Positions 47,088 through 59,356 are shown, counted from the first letter of the stretch. The stretch: 64,000 nt of DNA from Chimonanthus salicifolius (GCA_013350335.1 CM023535.1:27000617-27064616); one strand, 5' to 3'. A program made the numbers and translations. The notes: generated by a model from the letters alone, not told the origin.

Positions 47088-48984
47088 ATGTCCAATGGAG
47101 AAAGCCATGCCATCTCTAAACCCCCATACTTTGATGGAACAAATTATGCTTCTTGGAAAGCAAGAATGAAAAGTTTTTTTATATCCATCGATGGTTCCGT
47201 TTGGGAATTTGTTAGACAAGGTTAGGAAAAACCTACAGAAGAGAAAGTGGACACAACTACTAGTTCCAAAAGCATTCTATTTAAGGAATACTCCAAATGG
47301 ACTCCAAATAAAAAAAGGTAGAGCCCTAAATGATTTGAATTGTACATTATCACCTAATGAATACAAGAGAATCGTGATGTGTGAGACTGCACATGAAGCT
47401 TGGGAAATTCTTGAGAGAACCTACGAAAGCACCTCCGTTGTGAAGAAGTCAAAGCTCTAATTGTTGGAATCTCAATTTGATGCCTTGAAAATGAGAGAAG
47501 AAGAAACCTTTATGGACTTCTATTCTAGAGTTAGTGACATTGTCAACTCTATATGGGCTCTCGGTGATAGAATTCCCAATGAGAAAGTATGCACAAAGAT
47601 ATTAAGAAATTTTGCCAAAAGGTTTGAATCAAAGAAGGTGGCAATTGAGGAATACCAAAATGTTGCCCAAATGAAGGTTGATGACTTGATGGCATATTTA
47701 CAAACCTTTGAGTTAAACCCATTGCTTTGAAATCTACCATAAAGCTTCCAACCATTAAAGAAAAAGAACTGGAATTGGAAGAACATCCAAGTGAAGAAAT
47801 GGCTCTCTTAGCTAAGAAATATTTGAAATTTTTCAAAAGGCTAAATAAAATGAGGAAATTTAGAAAGGGAGAAATAAGTGAAAAATTCCTTAAAAGACGT
47901 GAACCTCATAAAGAAATAGATAAGAAGAAGCCCAAGGAATAAGAATGTTTCAATTGTGGTTGGAGAGGACAATATTCAAATGTATATCCTTCGGAGAAAC
48001 CTAAGAAGGCTATGAATACCACTTATGAGGACACCTCAGAATCGGAGAGTGATTCGGAAGAGGAAACTCAAGTAAATGATGAAACACATAAAGGTTTCAT
48101 TGCTTCCATTTTTGGAAATCCAGAAGCACCCATAATTGAAACGATGGCTATTGAAAGTGAAGATGAGGATGATGATCTTAAACATCTTTCAATGCCTTGT
48201 ACCTTGAGAGTGAACAATTGGCTAAGAAACTAGATAAGGTTAAAAGTGAAAATTCAAACTTGTAAAGCCAATTTGAAGCTTTAAAAAATGAAACACTCTA
48301 CTCACCTCTAAATTAAAAATCTCTAATGAAGAAATCATTATGTTAAAGGAGAGTGAGAAAGCCCTTCCAAATGAGATAGAAATTCATTATTTTGATGTGG
48401 AAATTTTGAATAGCATCAACAAAAGTCTTGAAGGAGAAGTTGAGAGGCTCATTCATGAACTTAAGGAACATACAAGACACAAAAAAAAGTTCAAAGATAA
48501 GTTTACCCAAGGAGAATAAAGATTGGAAAAACTTTTAAAATTGGGTTAAAAATTTGGCGATAGGTCGGGTATTGGCTCCTCATCGGAAACCAATGGACCT
48601 ATTGGCCAAAGGATGTTTGTAAAGGGACTTGTGGCTAAAATTCCCAAAGGCAAATGTTTTTATTGCAATAAGGTTGGACACTACAAGATGGGAGTGTAAC
48701 CTTAGAAAGAGGCACTTTCAAGATAAAGTCCGCAACCACACCCCAAATGTTAAGGTTAAATGGCATCTACTAAATCCAAATGATAAGCCCAAAATGCAAC
48801 CACAAAGCCTAATGTTAGAAGACATTTACCTCCAAGGAAGGTGGACCCAAGGCAAGACTCCTTGTTAAAACAACTTGATCAAGTCTTGAAGGAGTTAAGG
48901 CATCCAATGTTTGGACCCCCAAGGTATGCCCTAAGGAATGTGTATGGGAGACCAACCTCAACCATATGGGTACCTATGAGATAG
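47088..48984 (+). pseudogene. gag: Element B gag (copia-type, UBN2-like)
   Basis: ATG 47088 opens MSNGESHAISKPPYFDGTNY and ASWKARMKSFF, the conserved copia gag entry, with a stop near 47221. After a frameshift near 47310 it reads ALNDLNCTLSPNEYKRIV, AHEAWEILERTYEST, FMDFYSRVSDIVNSIWALGD and NEKVCTKIL. A first zinc knuckle is degraded (ECFNCGWRGQYS near 47942), then an acidic part (SESESDSEEETQ), a coiled coil, and a second knuckle (CFYCNKVGHYKM, near 48651, followed by a shift). It ends near GVYGRPTSTIWVPMR at 48984. The order and end point match elements A and C. It would encode the particle protein; this copy has several stops and shifts. Confidence 0.85.
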
Positions 48985-49938
48985 ACCATAATTTAATCAT
49001 GTTTTGTTTTGGTTTGAGACTCACTTTCATATCTTCAACCAATAAAAATTGAACTCTAGTGGCAAATGAGTTCAAATAGCCCAAGTGTTATGACATGAAA
49101 GAGAAATTGGTGACTACAAGCTTAGACTATGTTCTTCCTGTCTATAGCAATAGTCTTTCTTGGAAAACCATACATTCCGTGGAGACTCATTTTCCATGTG
49201 ACTCATTTCAGGTTCAATATGTTAAACATGATGTTTGTTTGCATGATTGAATGCTGTACGGTATGTTATCTTGAATCTTGCATGGATTTGATAAAAAATG
49301 CTTAATTTGAATATGTAAATTTAAATTTGATCAATTGCAAGTTGTTGTTGTGGCCTTATTATTGTTCACTGTACTAAATATGACTTGTGTGACCCATATA
49401 TGTGATTTAGATTCCAATAGATATCCTTCAAAACAAATTCGGATTTTGAAATAAGAAAATCAGTATCTAATATGGCGATACATCGCCAGACTGCGATGAA
49501 TTGGCAGAGCGATCATTCGTCAAGTAACGATGTATCGGCCGTGCGTAGAAAAGGATTTTTAGGAAGAAAGTTTGGATCTGTCATGGCGATCAATTGCCAG
49601 AGAACTATCGATCGGAAGAACGACCAATCGTTAGGACGATGAATCGTCAGTGTCGATTTGGGACTTTTTAAGTTAACCGTTGCACAAATGGAAATCATTT
49701 TTATCTCTTCTCCCGCAGTTGTTCGTCCCCTTTCTCTCTATAAACCTATGATCCTTCGTGCCCTAACGATTCCAAATTAGATCGTCCAACCGATTATTCA
49801 CCAGATTTCACTGGAGAAAAGGTTCCTCCCTCGGAATTGATCTCTCCTATCATGGATTTATGAGGTATCCCAGTTAGGGTAAGCTTCAATCCTTCCCATT
49901 CAATTTTTCTCGTGATTTATTTGGAGAAATCAAAGAAA
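48985..49938 (+). promoter_or_regulatory. Element B spacer: second motif cluster and TATA
   Basis: Non-coding. At 49465-49660 the B variant of the motif recurs: 'ggcgatacatcgcc', 'gcgatcattcg', 'aacgatgtatcgg', 'ggcgatcaattgcc', 'actatcgatcgg', 'cgaccaatcg', 'acgatgaatcg'. A TATA box (TATAAA, 49739-49744) follows in a CT-rich leader, about 195 bp before the ORF2 start. The arrangement copies that of the LTR U3. Confidence 0.65.
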
Positions 49939-51423
49939 ATGCCTAGAATGAAACTTCCTAAGAACTACAAGACACCTAACACTGAGGAAGACCCCATTGC
50001 ATCCTCTCCTCCTCCTAAAAGGCCTAATACTCGAAAAGGGAAAGAAATTTCAAGGGATACAAGGACATCCTTCCTTACTTTTGAGGAAACTCCTGTCTCC
50101 CAAAGTCCTAAGACATCTAGAAAATATGTTGCCCACATGGGTACAGCAGTTAGTCTTCCCGTCAAAATGTTCGCTCATAAATCATCAAGTTCTAGGACAC
50201 CTAGAATCCCAAAACCTCCCACTAGAAGGCTTGGAAGTGGAGTGGGCATTAGAGAACCTGTACCTTCTTCTCAACCTGAAACGGAAGAAGAACCTGAGGA
50301 AGAAGAGGAGCCTGTAGAAGAAAAAGAAGGAGAAGATGAGGATGAAGGAGGACATCAAGGAGATGATCAAGAAGATCAAGAAAAAATAGACGAAGAGAAA
50401 AATGAAGAAAGAAATGAGGGAGAAGAAGGAGAAGAAGAAAAGTAAGAAATTGAAGTAGAAGAAGAAGACGAAGAGGATGTAGATGCACCCACTCTTATGA
50501 CCCTTGTGCCATATGAGGCCTTCTCCAAACTCAATATTGAAAGGAATACCGATGGACACGTCCTCCAGAAATTTAATGTCCTTCGCCATATCAAGACTGA
50601 TGTGAAGAAAAACTGTTTTTATGTCTACTTCCAAAATGCACCTCCAGTCACACCTCAGTTGGTCTCTGAGTTGATTGGAATCCCCATCCACAACAATGGT
50701 TATCTACCTACTGTTCCCGTTAAGTGGAGAAAGAACATTTGGCTGAAAGGTGAACACATGTTCCCTGAGTTTAGGATTTTGCACTTGTTCTTCAATGCGA
50801 ATGTATACCGTCGGCATGAGAATAGAGGCGATTTGAATCAATTTATGCTTGTGCACATGTATGCTGCAATGGCCGGGAAGAAGTTTTGCTTGCCTACCTT
50901 GATGTACAGGACTATCATCAGATATGTGGACTCTGAAATGATCAGTCATCCTCTCTTTTGCTATCTTATGTATAAGTTAGCACTGTATTTTGGTGTGAAA
51001 CCCTCTAAGAAAGATGTGCTCAAATTTGTCAGGCCTCTCAATGCTACAGTCGTTTGGAAGTCTCTGGGAAAATACTTGTTTGATCGACTTCTTGGCAGAG
51101 CATCCACCTCTGCTCGACCTCCTTCCCCCTCAGTTCTTGTGCAAGAAGAAAAAGATGATGAACCTGATTTTGACTCCCGCAGTCAAAGGGTTATTGAGGA
51201 GCGACTGGAAGCCCTCTCCCGTCATCAAGATGAGCGATTAACTTCGTTGGAGAGACACCACAGTGAGAGGTTTACTACACTGGAAGGCAAGTTTGAAGAT
51301 TTTGCGAACTTCGTAAAGAAATCCATCCATATCATTCTCTCTGCCATCTCCTACAAGAATGATGACACAGTTCTCCGTCGTCGATCTCCTACTCCACCTC
51401 CTTCTCCAGCTGGCGCAATCTAG
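49939..51423 (+). pseudogene. Element B ORF2 (putative plant transposon protein-like)
   Basis: 495 codons in one frame with a single stop (TAA, 50443-50445, residue 169). Start MPRMKLPKNYKTP was chosen over ATG 49912 because element C starts the same way (MHRIKLPISYKT). Residues 1-105 are basic/Ser/Pro-rich with SSPPPKRP; 110-185 are very acidic (Glu/Asp runs); 187-395 form a folded core with LVPYEAFSKLNIER, VSELIGIPI, GDLNQFMLVHMYAAMAGKKF, CLPTLMYRTIIRY and HPLFCYLMYKLALYFGVKP; 410-460 are a coiled coil (EERLEALSRHQDERL); the end is RRRSPTPPPSPAGAI. The core resembles what plant annotation calls a putative plant transposon protein domain; its activity is unknown. It sits where pol should be. 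Element C's version has the same length and order, indicating past selection on the protein. Confidence 0.75.
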
Positions 51424-52255
51424 AATAGTTTTTTCCTATGATGTATTTTTTGTTTTTTTGTTTTTTTTTTGCTTTGAAAAACTCCTATTTTAGCATGTAC
51501 TTTTAAGCTCATTGAGCAAACCTTGAGTATGCATGGAATGCTAGCTTTATCATTTGCTATGGTTTGTGGTTGATGTGATATATTTGATGCCATCATGTGT
51601 TTGATACTATATCTCATGTGTATTGAATGGCGTGCTTCAATATGGATACATGAATATTGATGAAATGTCCTGGGAGCAAAAAATATGTGCTCATTATCCC
51701 TTTGTCAGTTGTTGACAAAAGTGGGGACAAATTTGGAGAATCTAAGTACCTATGGAGGAGAAAACATGTAGAAGCTTGAAAGAAAGCTTGATGTATGGGG
51801 GAGATGATTTGAAAATTGCTTAGGAGTTTGGGATTTCAAACTCAAGGAGTATGGGGGAGAAAATTTTGAAATTTGAAATTTTCATAGCTTGGGAAGCTTG
51901 AGATAAGCTTAAGCTATGGGGTAGTATGCTATAAAATGATCCATGGAGTTTAGTTTGGAAAGCTTAGTATTAAGCTTAAGTTAAAAGGAATTTTGTTATT
52001 GCTTGTGGACTAGCCTTCTAATGGTATTTCTAGTCTTTGTGTAGCTTACCTGTGTTGTATACAGGTGTTCCTTGAAAATGAAGCAAGTTGAGCAAGAATA
52101 TGATGCAATATTAGAGTCTGTGTTATCATTTGATGCATAATGTTTAATTTGTATATCTTTGAGTCAAATGGTGTATAATTGGGTTTTGGGGGAACATTAT
52201 TTGAGTATGTAATTTATAGCTTCTAGATTTTTTCACGAATTGACAAAGGGGAGAT
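51424..52255 (+). other. Element B 3' untranslated region and PPT
   Basis: Non-coding, with repeated 'tatgggggagaaaa'-type purine words and 'aagcttgagataagctta' inverted motifs. Ends in the polypurine tract 'acaaaggggagat' (52243-52255). Confidence 0.7.
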
Positions 52256-53984
52256 TGTTAGTGCCCCGGCTTGCCAAGTTACCTATTTTGTCAATTCCAT
52301 GACTTAGGCGAAGCATTGCCTTGAAGAGAGAAGCTCAAGACTCAAGACTCAAGTGTTGGTTGAACTTTGAAGATTCAATGAATCAACATGTGTATGGCAA
52401 TCACGGAAGTTAATTGGCCATAGAAGACCTAAGGTGGAACCCATACCTCAGGTTGACCTTGCCTAGGCTTAGTTATCACATCTGGATAATCAATCAAGCC
52501 TAGTGAGTGTTTGACTCCAAATCAGAACAATGGACTTAAAATCTCAAACTATTCATGGCAACCCATCGTGTCAGTGACCAATCATATATGACAGGGACAA
52601 TCATTCGTGGTATAGCGATGCATCGTCTGTATCAACGTGGTTCTAGATAGAATGGTCAATCAAACAACTCATAACTTTGGGCGATACTATCGTCATGACG
52701 ATCTATCGATCGTCTAGGACATGGCTGATTAATCGGGCATACGATCTATCGCCCTGGGCTAACAAAGTTCTAGTTTGAACAAGGCCTGAGAAAGCAGTTT
52801 GCTCTCAGGACGATACAATCGTCAGGCGGAGACCCATCATGTGGTATAGAACACGATCCATTGGGGTCACGACCAATCGCCAGAGGCAGGGCTGAAACAT
52901 CAGCACCACGACCGATCAGCTGGGAAATATTTGAGGATTGTCTTGACAAGGGATTGTCATGACAGGATAGCCGTAGGCCGATAGTATCACCAATCGACGA
53001 CCCATCGCCTATGGATGTTCACGATCAATTGTACGGGCGATCAATAGTCAGTGACCGTTTTTGTACCATTATTCTGCATTTAATGCTCAACTGTCGAGTT
53101 GGTGGAATTCAATTTCGAACATGGGCGATTCATTGCCAGTGCACAATCGATCGTGGGTAACTGTGTTTCAGAAATTCTTTTTGCCTCTATAAATACTAGG
53201 TTGTTTGGCGAGTTTAAAGATCCTTAGACAGCATTTATAATTTGCATCTACCAGATTTAAACTCCCAATATCAAAGGCAAATATCAGTGGATTATTCTCT
53301 CTTGGCTAAACATTTGAAAATCATGCAAGAATCGAATGGATTTAGATTGAGATTAAGAGAGAAGGATTAAGTCATATTCTACGATAGAAATTGCTAACCC
53401 AATTTTCTAGAAGCCCTCCCAAGGACTATGACTGCTCAACATGACGGGTCTACATCTTCATCGATATCACATTGGGAGAGACATTTCAAAAGCACTACTC
53501 ATTTGCAAAACTCTCCAAGGCAAGTGCTTCTAGTTTAGATTTTTTACTTTAAAAAACAATTTAACATTGTGAAGTGGATTAAAGAGATTGTTTCTCTCTT
53601 GAACCACTATAAAAAATAGAGGGATAGGAATTGGGTGAAATTCACAATCAATTGGATCGGTGGAAATCCTATTTTATTGTGTTGGTGTAATTCCAATGCT
53701 TAGTGAATTTGGAGATAGCCCAAGGTTGAGTAAGTCTTAATAATGGATGTAGGTTTTTCTAAACCGAGCCATTATAAATCTTGTGTTCATGGTGTTAGAG
53801 GTTTGTGTGTGATCTTGCTTAATTGTGTATTTTCTTGTTTACATACATACACTTGATTATCATATCTTAATTCCGCACTCTATATTGCTTAATCAAGTAA
53901 AATTTGAAAAGAACACATATTTGGAGATTATTCTATTCACCCCCCTCTAGGGATAATCGGGTTCTAAGAACTAAGGAACTTTTA
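52256..53984 (+). mobile_element. Element B 3' LTR
   Basis: 1729 bp, TGTTAGTGCCCCGGCTTGCC to AACTTTTA (mutated end). Motif cluster 52550-53155; TATAAATA at 53188-53195. Compared with the 5' LTR it contains short extra stretches (for example 'cgatctatcgatcg' near 52700), so the two LTRs have diverged since insertion. Confidence 0.9.
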
Positions 53985-54499
53985 ACTTATACCATAGATT
54001 TATGAGTGTGAGGTCGAACCCACACAGATTAGCAAAATTTATGCAAAATACATTCCATTGAAATTATGTGGTCTAAGACATTATAAAACCTTAGAATAAA
54101 AACTAATAATAGAAAAAAAATCTAAACTTAGAAATAAATCCCAAACTTAGATTCATTCTAAAAATAAAAAATCAAATCTAAATATAGAAACATCATCTAA
54201 AATTGGAAATTAGGTAATGAAGATCACTAAATTCATAGAAAATCATGATTCATCAAAATTCATCTATAAGATCTCAAAATAATGTACTTCATCTTAGATC
54301 TAACAGTTACCTAGAACTCAATTAAAATTGTAGCGGGTTCGAGCCCCCATGGCCTAACCTTGGTGTGCCCTAGCGATAGTGGGCTCACCTGTGGGGGTTA
54401 TACGTTGGGTATCCCCACGTAAATTGAAAAAAAATGGTAGAATTAATTAGAAGATTATAAATAACCTTATTCTAATTTGTAATTAACGAAATTAAGACA
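53985..54499 (-). mobile_element. Tat-like LTR fragment, right of element B
   Basis: Continues the fragment at 45307-45346: 'tataccatagatttatgag', 'gtgaggtcgaacccac' match 893-925. It is cut by element C's LTR at 54500 and contains a short SINE-like insert at 54331-54434. Confidence 0.6.
54331..54434 (+). mobile_element. Possible 5'-truncated tRNA-derived SINE
   Basis: A pol III box B match GGTTCGAGCCC lies at 54336-54346, followed by about 85 bp of GC-richer text and an A-rich tail. No box A is present upstream and no clear target duplication was found, so a chance tRNA-like fragment is possible. Confidence 0.4.
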
Positions 54500-56099
54500 T
54501 GAAAGTTCCCAGAGCTAGAACATGATTGACCCTAGAGGGGGGTGAATAGGGCAATCTCCAAATTTAATGGTCTTTCAAAATTTCTCGATTAATCAACAAT
54601 ATATGCAGTGGAATTATAAGATTAATCAAGTGTGTGATCTAAGAGTGTACAAGATTAATAATCAATCACACATGCAAACACCAATACACTCGATATAAAG
54701 TGGTCCGGAGTAGATCCCTCCTACATCCACTGATAGACTCACCCAACCTTGGGCTATCCCAAATTCACTATGTGGGAAATTACACCCTCACAAATAGAAA
54801 ATGAATTACACCTTACTCAAATAGAGGGGGACTTTCACTCAACTCAAATCCTAATTTTGAAAGGTTCGACCAACCCCGGTCTAATCCTTATCCCTTTACT
54901 TTTATAGTGGTTCAAGAACACTTTTTTATCCACTTAACAAGATAATTTAAAAATAAATCAAACAAAGAAAAGTACTTGCTTTGTAGCCTTGCAAATGTAG
55001 ATGTGCTTCTGAAGAGTCTCTCTCAATGTGATCTCGCTTGATGACGTAGATGCGCCGATGTATGAGCAATCACAATCCTTGAGAGAGGTTTATAGGATAT
55101 GGATAAGCAAGATGATCCTAGACTATGGTTGCATTCCTCTCTCTCAATCTTAATCAATGTATGATTGGATTCAAATGATTCATCAAGTGAAGAATACAGA
55201 CGGGATTGATCCACTAATCTTGGCCTTTGAATTTTCCAATTAACTCTGGTAGATGAGGCTCATAAATGCTCTTACTGGGATCATTAACTTCTCCAAACAG
55301 TGGAGTATTTATAGAGTGGCAAACTACATTTTCGAATCTGTAAGTCCACGATCGATCGAAGCACCACAATGGATCGTGAGACTTTGAAAGTGACTTCCCA
55401 CCAACCAGACCGTTGCACATTAATGAACTCCAATAGATCGAAAATGGTCATGCACGATTGGTCGTGAACACTACTGACTATGGATCGTGCTCTGACTATA
55501 CAATCGTCTTGAGGCCAGTTGGTTTTTACAGAGTTGTTTCAAACCAGAACTCTGGAAGTCCATGCCGACAGGTTTTCACACCACGATGGGTCGTGTCCTG
55601 TCCAGCGCGACCGATCATGTTTCCCACGATAGGATCGGCATTAGGCTAAACTTTTTTGACAGTATCCTTCCAATCAGAACCCTTTTCAATCAGGATGATG
55701 GATCATTAGACCACGAAGGGTCATCCCTACCCAAGGCAATAGATCACTGGGACACGATAAATCAACCTGACAGTTCATCAGTTTTCCAAATTAAGTCCAC
55801 GTGGTTCTGTTGGATGTCAAACTTTCCATGGGCTTGATTAAATTATTCAGATGTGATATCTGAGCCTAGGCAAGGTCTTTTTAGAGGTGTGGGGTCCACC
55901 CTAGAGTCATCTATGGCCAATTTACCTGAGTGATTGCCATACTCTGATGATAATTTTGAATTTTCAAATGTTCCTCCAATCTTGAACTTGATTCAACCTG
56001 CACATGAGTCTTGATTCATGTCAATGTTCTTCCGAGGAAAGGCTTCTCACAAGTCACAGAATTGACAATTAGGTGACTTGGCAAGTCGAGGCACTAACA
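54500..56099 (-). mobile_element. Element C 3' LTR
   Basis: 1600 bp in minus orientation: TGTTAGTGCCTCGACTTGCC from 56099 down to AACTTTCA at 54500. The motif cluster (55340-55775) has 'cacgatcgatcgaag', 'cacgattggtcgtg', 'cacgatgggtcgtg', 'gcgaccgatcatg'. TATAAATA at 55306-55313 on the minus strand. Confidence 0.88.
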
Positions 56100-56918
56100 A
56101 TCTCCCCCTTTGTCAATTCGTGACAAAACCTAAAAGCTATGAATTACAGACTCAATGTATATGTCCCATCCCATTACAAACCATTTGATGTAAATAATAC
56201 ACAAATTATTCAAATGACATTGCCCACTCTAGACTTGCTTCACATTCTTGCTCAGTTTGTTTCACATTCTTGCTCAGCTTGCTTCATTTATCAAGATTTT
56301 CCTATGTACATACACAATATGCAAGCTAGATGGAAGCTAGAGTTTCTTATTAGTTCATTAGTCAAAAACATGAGTAATATATCAATAATACTCGCCCAAA
56401 CTACTTGAACTAGAGTTTGAGAGATGTTTCTCAATTTCACTTCATTGCTCCCCCACAGTCATTGAATTGGATTCCCCAAACTTCAATGCAACTATGTAAC
56501 TCCCCCATAGATCAAGCTTAGCCCCAAGCTTCTACATCTATATTTCTCCAAGCTTTCTTTCAATCTTCTAATTTTTCTCCCCCATTTTGTCATCAATTAC
56601 AAAAGATCTTATGCACATAGTCTGTACTTCCCCAAAATACACATGTATTCTTGAACAAGGATCCTAGATCCAAACACCACATGCATTCATATATGAATAA
56701 TCATTCAAAAGACATGATATAAACATAAACATGAAAGAGGTAAACATGGCATACATGGAGCAACCAACCATTATAATTTAGACCAAAGCATTCATATGAA
56801 AACAAGACACCATTCATAGCAATCAAATGAGACATTTGCACCATGGGTTCTTAAGGTTTACAATCCCAAATATAGTTTTTCAAAATTAAAACACAAAACA
56901 TAAACATGAAAAACTATG
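56100..56918 (-). other. Element C 3' untranslated region and PPT
   Basis: Minus strand: polypurine tract AAAGGGGGAGAT at 56100-56111 next to the LTR, then non-coding purine-rich sequence like that of element B. Confidence 0.7.
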
Positions 56919-58409
56919 CTAAGCCATGCCAGCTGGAGAAAAAGGAGGTGAACGACGATGGGGGACTGTGTCATCTGACTTGCAGGAGGAAGTGATAGCC
57001 GAGATGATGCTCTTCACAGCATTCTTGATGGTTTCCTTCATCTCTGCTTGAAGGCAATCCAGACGACTTTCAAGTGCATCAATTCTTTCTTCGAAGTATT
57101 GACAACTGACAGTCTCAGCAACAGGAGGAGATGGAGGTGTATCTTCGTCTTCTTCTTCAGCTTCTTCAAACACATGTATTGAACAGGAGGAGGGGACAAC
57201 AGAGGAGAAGTGGCCAGCTGAGGTAGGGGCAGTGGTTCCAAAAATGGACTCGAATAGTTCCTTACACAAGGACTTCTAAATGGCAGTGGCATTCGGAGTC
57301 CTTGCTCTAGAAAGTGTTTCATTCTTGGGAGGCTTCACTCCAAAGTGCAATGCCAGGTGATACATGAGGTAGCAGAAGGGAGGATGGCTCACCATTGCAG
57401 ACTTTGCATACTTGATGATTGTTGAGCACATGAGGGTGGGAAGATAGAACTTCTTTCCAGTTTTGGCATGATAAAAATGAACTAGCTTGAACTGATTAAG
57501 ATCACCTTTGTTCCATATCTTGGGTACACATTTGTATAGAAGAGAAAGTGCAAGATTATGTATTCTGGAAACATGTCACCACCTTTCAACCAAATATGGA
57601 TTCTCCATTTTGCTTCTTTGCCACAAAATTTTCTTGCATATTTCTTTATCCCTCATCACAAATTTTTAGGGGACAACTGGGATGTATCCATTCTGAAAAA
57701 TTGGAATGCCCATCAACTCAGGCACCAGCTGAGGTGAGACCACATGTGATTCCCCATTTTGAAATTCAATTTTAAAACAATTCTCGTCAGGATGCATCTT
57801 GTATGAGTAGTATATTCTCTTGGAAATTGAAGCATGTATTTTTCCACCCCACTCCAACAATTTTTCCCAACCCATTCGTTTGATATGGCGGAGGGAATTG
57901 CACTTGGCCAAGTCCTCTACACAACTCTTACGTTCAATGTTTAGTCTTTTGAACGTGGCATAGTCCACTATGGGTTTAAGTTGAGGACCTTCCTTATCTC
58001 CCTCATCATTGTTTCCTCCTTGATCTTCTTCATTTCCTCCTTCATCTCCTTAATCTTCCTCTTGATCACTTTCTTCTTCCTCATTGTCATCCTCTTCTAC
58101 TACTACTACATTTTCTTCTTCCTCAAATTCTTCCTCAATATTCTTTTCCCCTATAATTTCTTCCTCAGGTTGAGGTTGGGGCTGAGGACGGGAAGAGGAA
58201 CCAGGCTTGGATACCATAAGCTTAGTAGGTCTCTCAAAGGGTACATCTGAAGAGGAGGTTTCCTCAAAGGTTAGAGTAGATGGCCTAGGATTTAAGGCAC
58301 TTTCCTTCTCGGGATGAGTTTTGGGCCTTTTGGGAGGAGGAGACGATGCATCCTAGTTATCCTCATTTACTAGAGTCTTATAACTGATGGGAAGCTTTAT
58401 CCTATGCAT
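56919..58409 (-). pseudogene. Element C ORF2 (putative plant transposon protein-like)
   Basis: From ATG 58409 to TAG 56919 one frame of 497 codons, against 495 in element B. It opens MHRIKLPISYKT, carries SSPPPKRPK, an acidic block (EEEFEEEENVVVVEEDDNEE), then the core: DYATFKRLNIER, PQLVPELMGIPIFQNGYIPV, GDLNQFKLVHFYHAKTGKKF, YLPTLMCSTIIKY, HPPFCYLMYHLALHFGVKP; a coiled coil with FEERIDALESRLDCLQAEM and the tail RRSPPFSPAGMA. Several in-frame stops (for example TAG near 58355, TAA at 58052-58050) break it, and about 20 residues after GWEKLLEWGG look locally rearranged, yet there is no net frameshift. Orientation, order and spacing to the LTR match element B. Function unknown. Confidence 0.75.
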
Positions 58410-59356
58410 GATTTCTAAGGACAATCCACACTATATACTGAAAAATCAAATTTTGGAGGATTTGGGGCTTACCCAACCGGAGAAAATGCTCCAAATCATG
58501 AGAGCTAGGAATCCACATGCCAAAGGAAAATTTTCCTTGGTGATTTCTTGGCACGGTCGATCGGAGAGGGTGTCTCCAAGAACAGGGGAACGAAGGAACG
58601 GGATAGGGTAAGAGGAACGGCAGCAAAAAGGGTGGAATTGATTTCTGCATCTGATTTTCACGAATGAGGGTTTTAACTTAAAAGACCCTTCTGCACACGG
58701 ACGATTGGTCGCCAAGTGGTGATCGGTCGGTGATCCGATTCATCATCAAGTAATGATCTGTCACCATGACAGATGACAATTTTCCATTTTGGAAATCCTT
58801 TTCAGTTTTGAAAGCTCCTCTTAGTTTTTCAAAGCACACATAGAATACACAAATTATATTCACAATAATAAAGCTCAAATATGCCACAAAAACATCTTAA
58901 ATCCTTTTCAGTTTTGAAATGTCCTCTTAGTTTTTCAAAACACACATGGAATACACATATTATATTCACAATAATAAAGCTCAAATATGCCACAAAAACA
59001 TCTTGCAATCATCAAATTCAATTATCACATATTCACCCCAATATATTGAATTTAAAAAGCAAGAACAAAAAACAACACACCATACATATTTCACATGTTT
59101 AAACTAAACATAATGTTCAACACATTGGATCTGAAATGTAGGACTTTGAAATTCAAATGTTCATTAATGTATGGATTTTCAAGAAAGACTAGTACTATAG
59201 CCAGGAAGAGTATATTCTAAGCTTGTAATGTCCAAAATGTTCCATGTCATAGCACATCGGTTACTTGAACTCACATAGGTCTTTTGTGATGTTCAATTGC
59301 AATGGTCTTAAGATATAGAAGTGAGTCTAAGACCAATACAAAACATGAGTGATGGT
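58410..59356 (-). promoter_or_regulatory. Element C spacer with motif cluster
   Basis: Non-coding. At 58690-58770 motifs 'acggacgattggtcgcc', 'gtgatcggtcggtgatccg', 'atcatcaagtaatgatctg' lie upstream of ORF2 (minus strand), in the same place as the clusters of A and B. A duplicated ~90-bp segment ('ttttcagttttgaaa', 'acaataataaagctcaaata') lies at 58797-58900 and 58906-59003. Confidence 0.6.

Larger units (their letters stand above)
45347..53984 (+). mobile_element. Element B: LTR retrotransposon with gag and ORF2, no pol
   Basis: Complete structure of 8638 bp: 5' LTR, PBS, gag, spacer with motif cluster, ORF2, untranslated region, polypurine tract and 3' LTR. Target duplication ATTTA (45342-45346) and ACTTA (53985-53989), one mismatch, inside a Tat-like LTR whose uninterrupted form is seen near 893. 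No protease, integrase, reverse transcriptase or RNase H motif is visible in the 5.2-kb interior, so mobility would need enzymes supplied by another copia element. Confidence 0.9.

Noticed and set aside
50185..50691. 168-codon open frame on the minus strand rich in Phe/Leu
   Set aside because: It is the complement of ORF2's acidic Glu/Asp block; the hydrophobic look is an antisense effect.
54331..54434. Functional tRNA gene
   Set aside because: Only a box B match is present; no box A and no acceptor-stem pairing around it.
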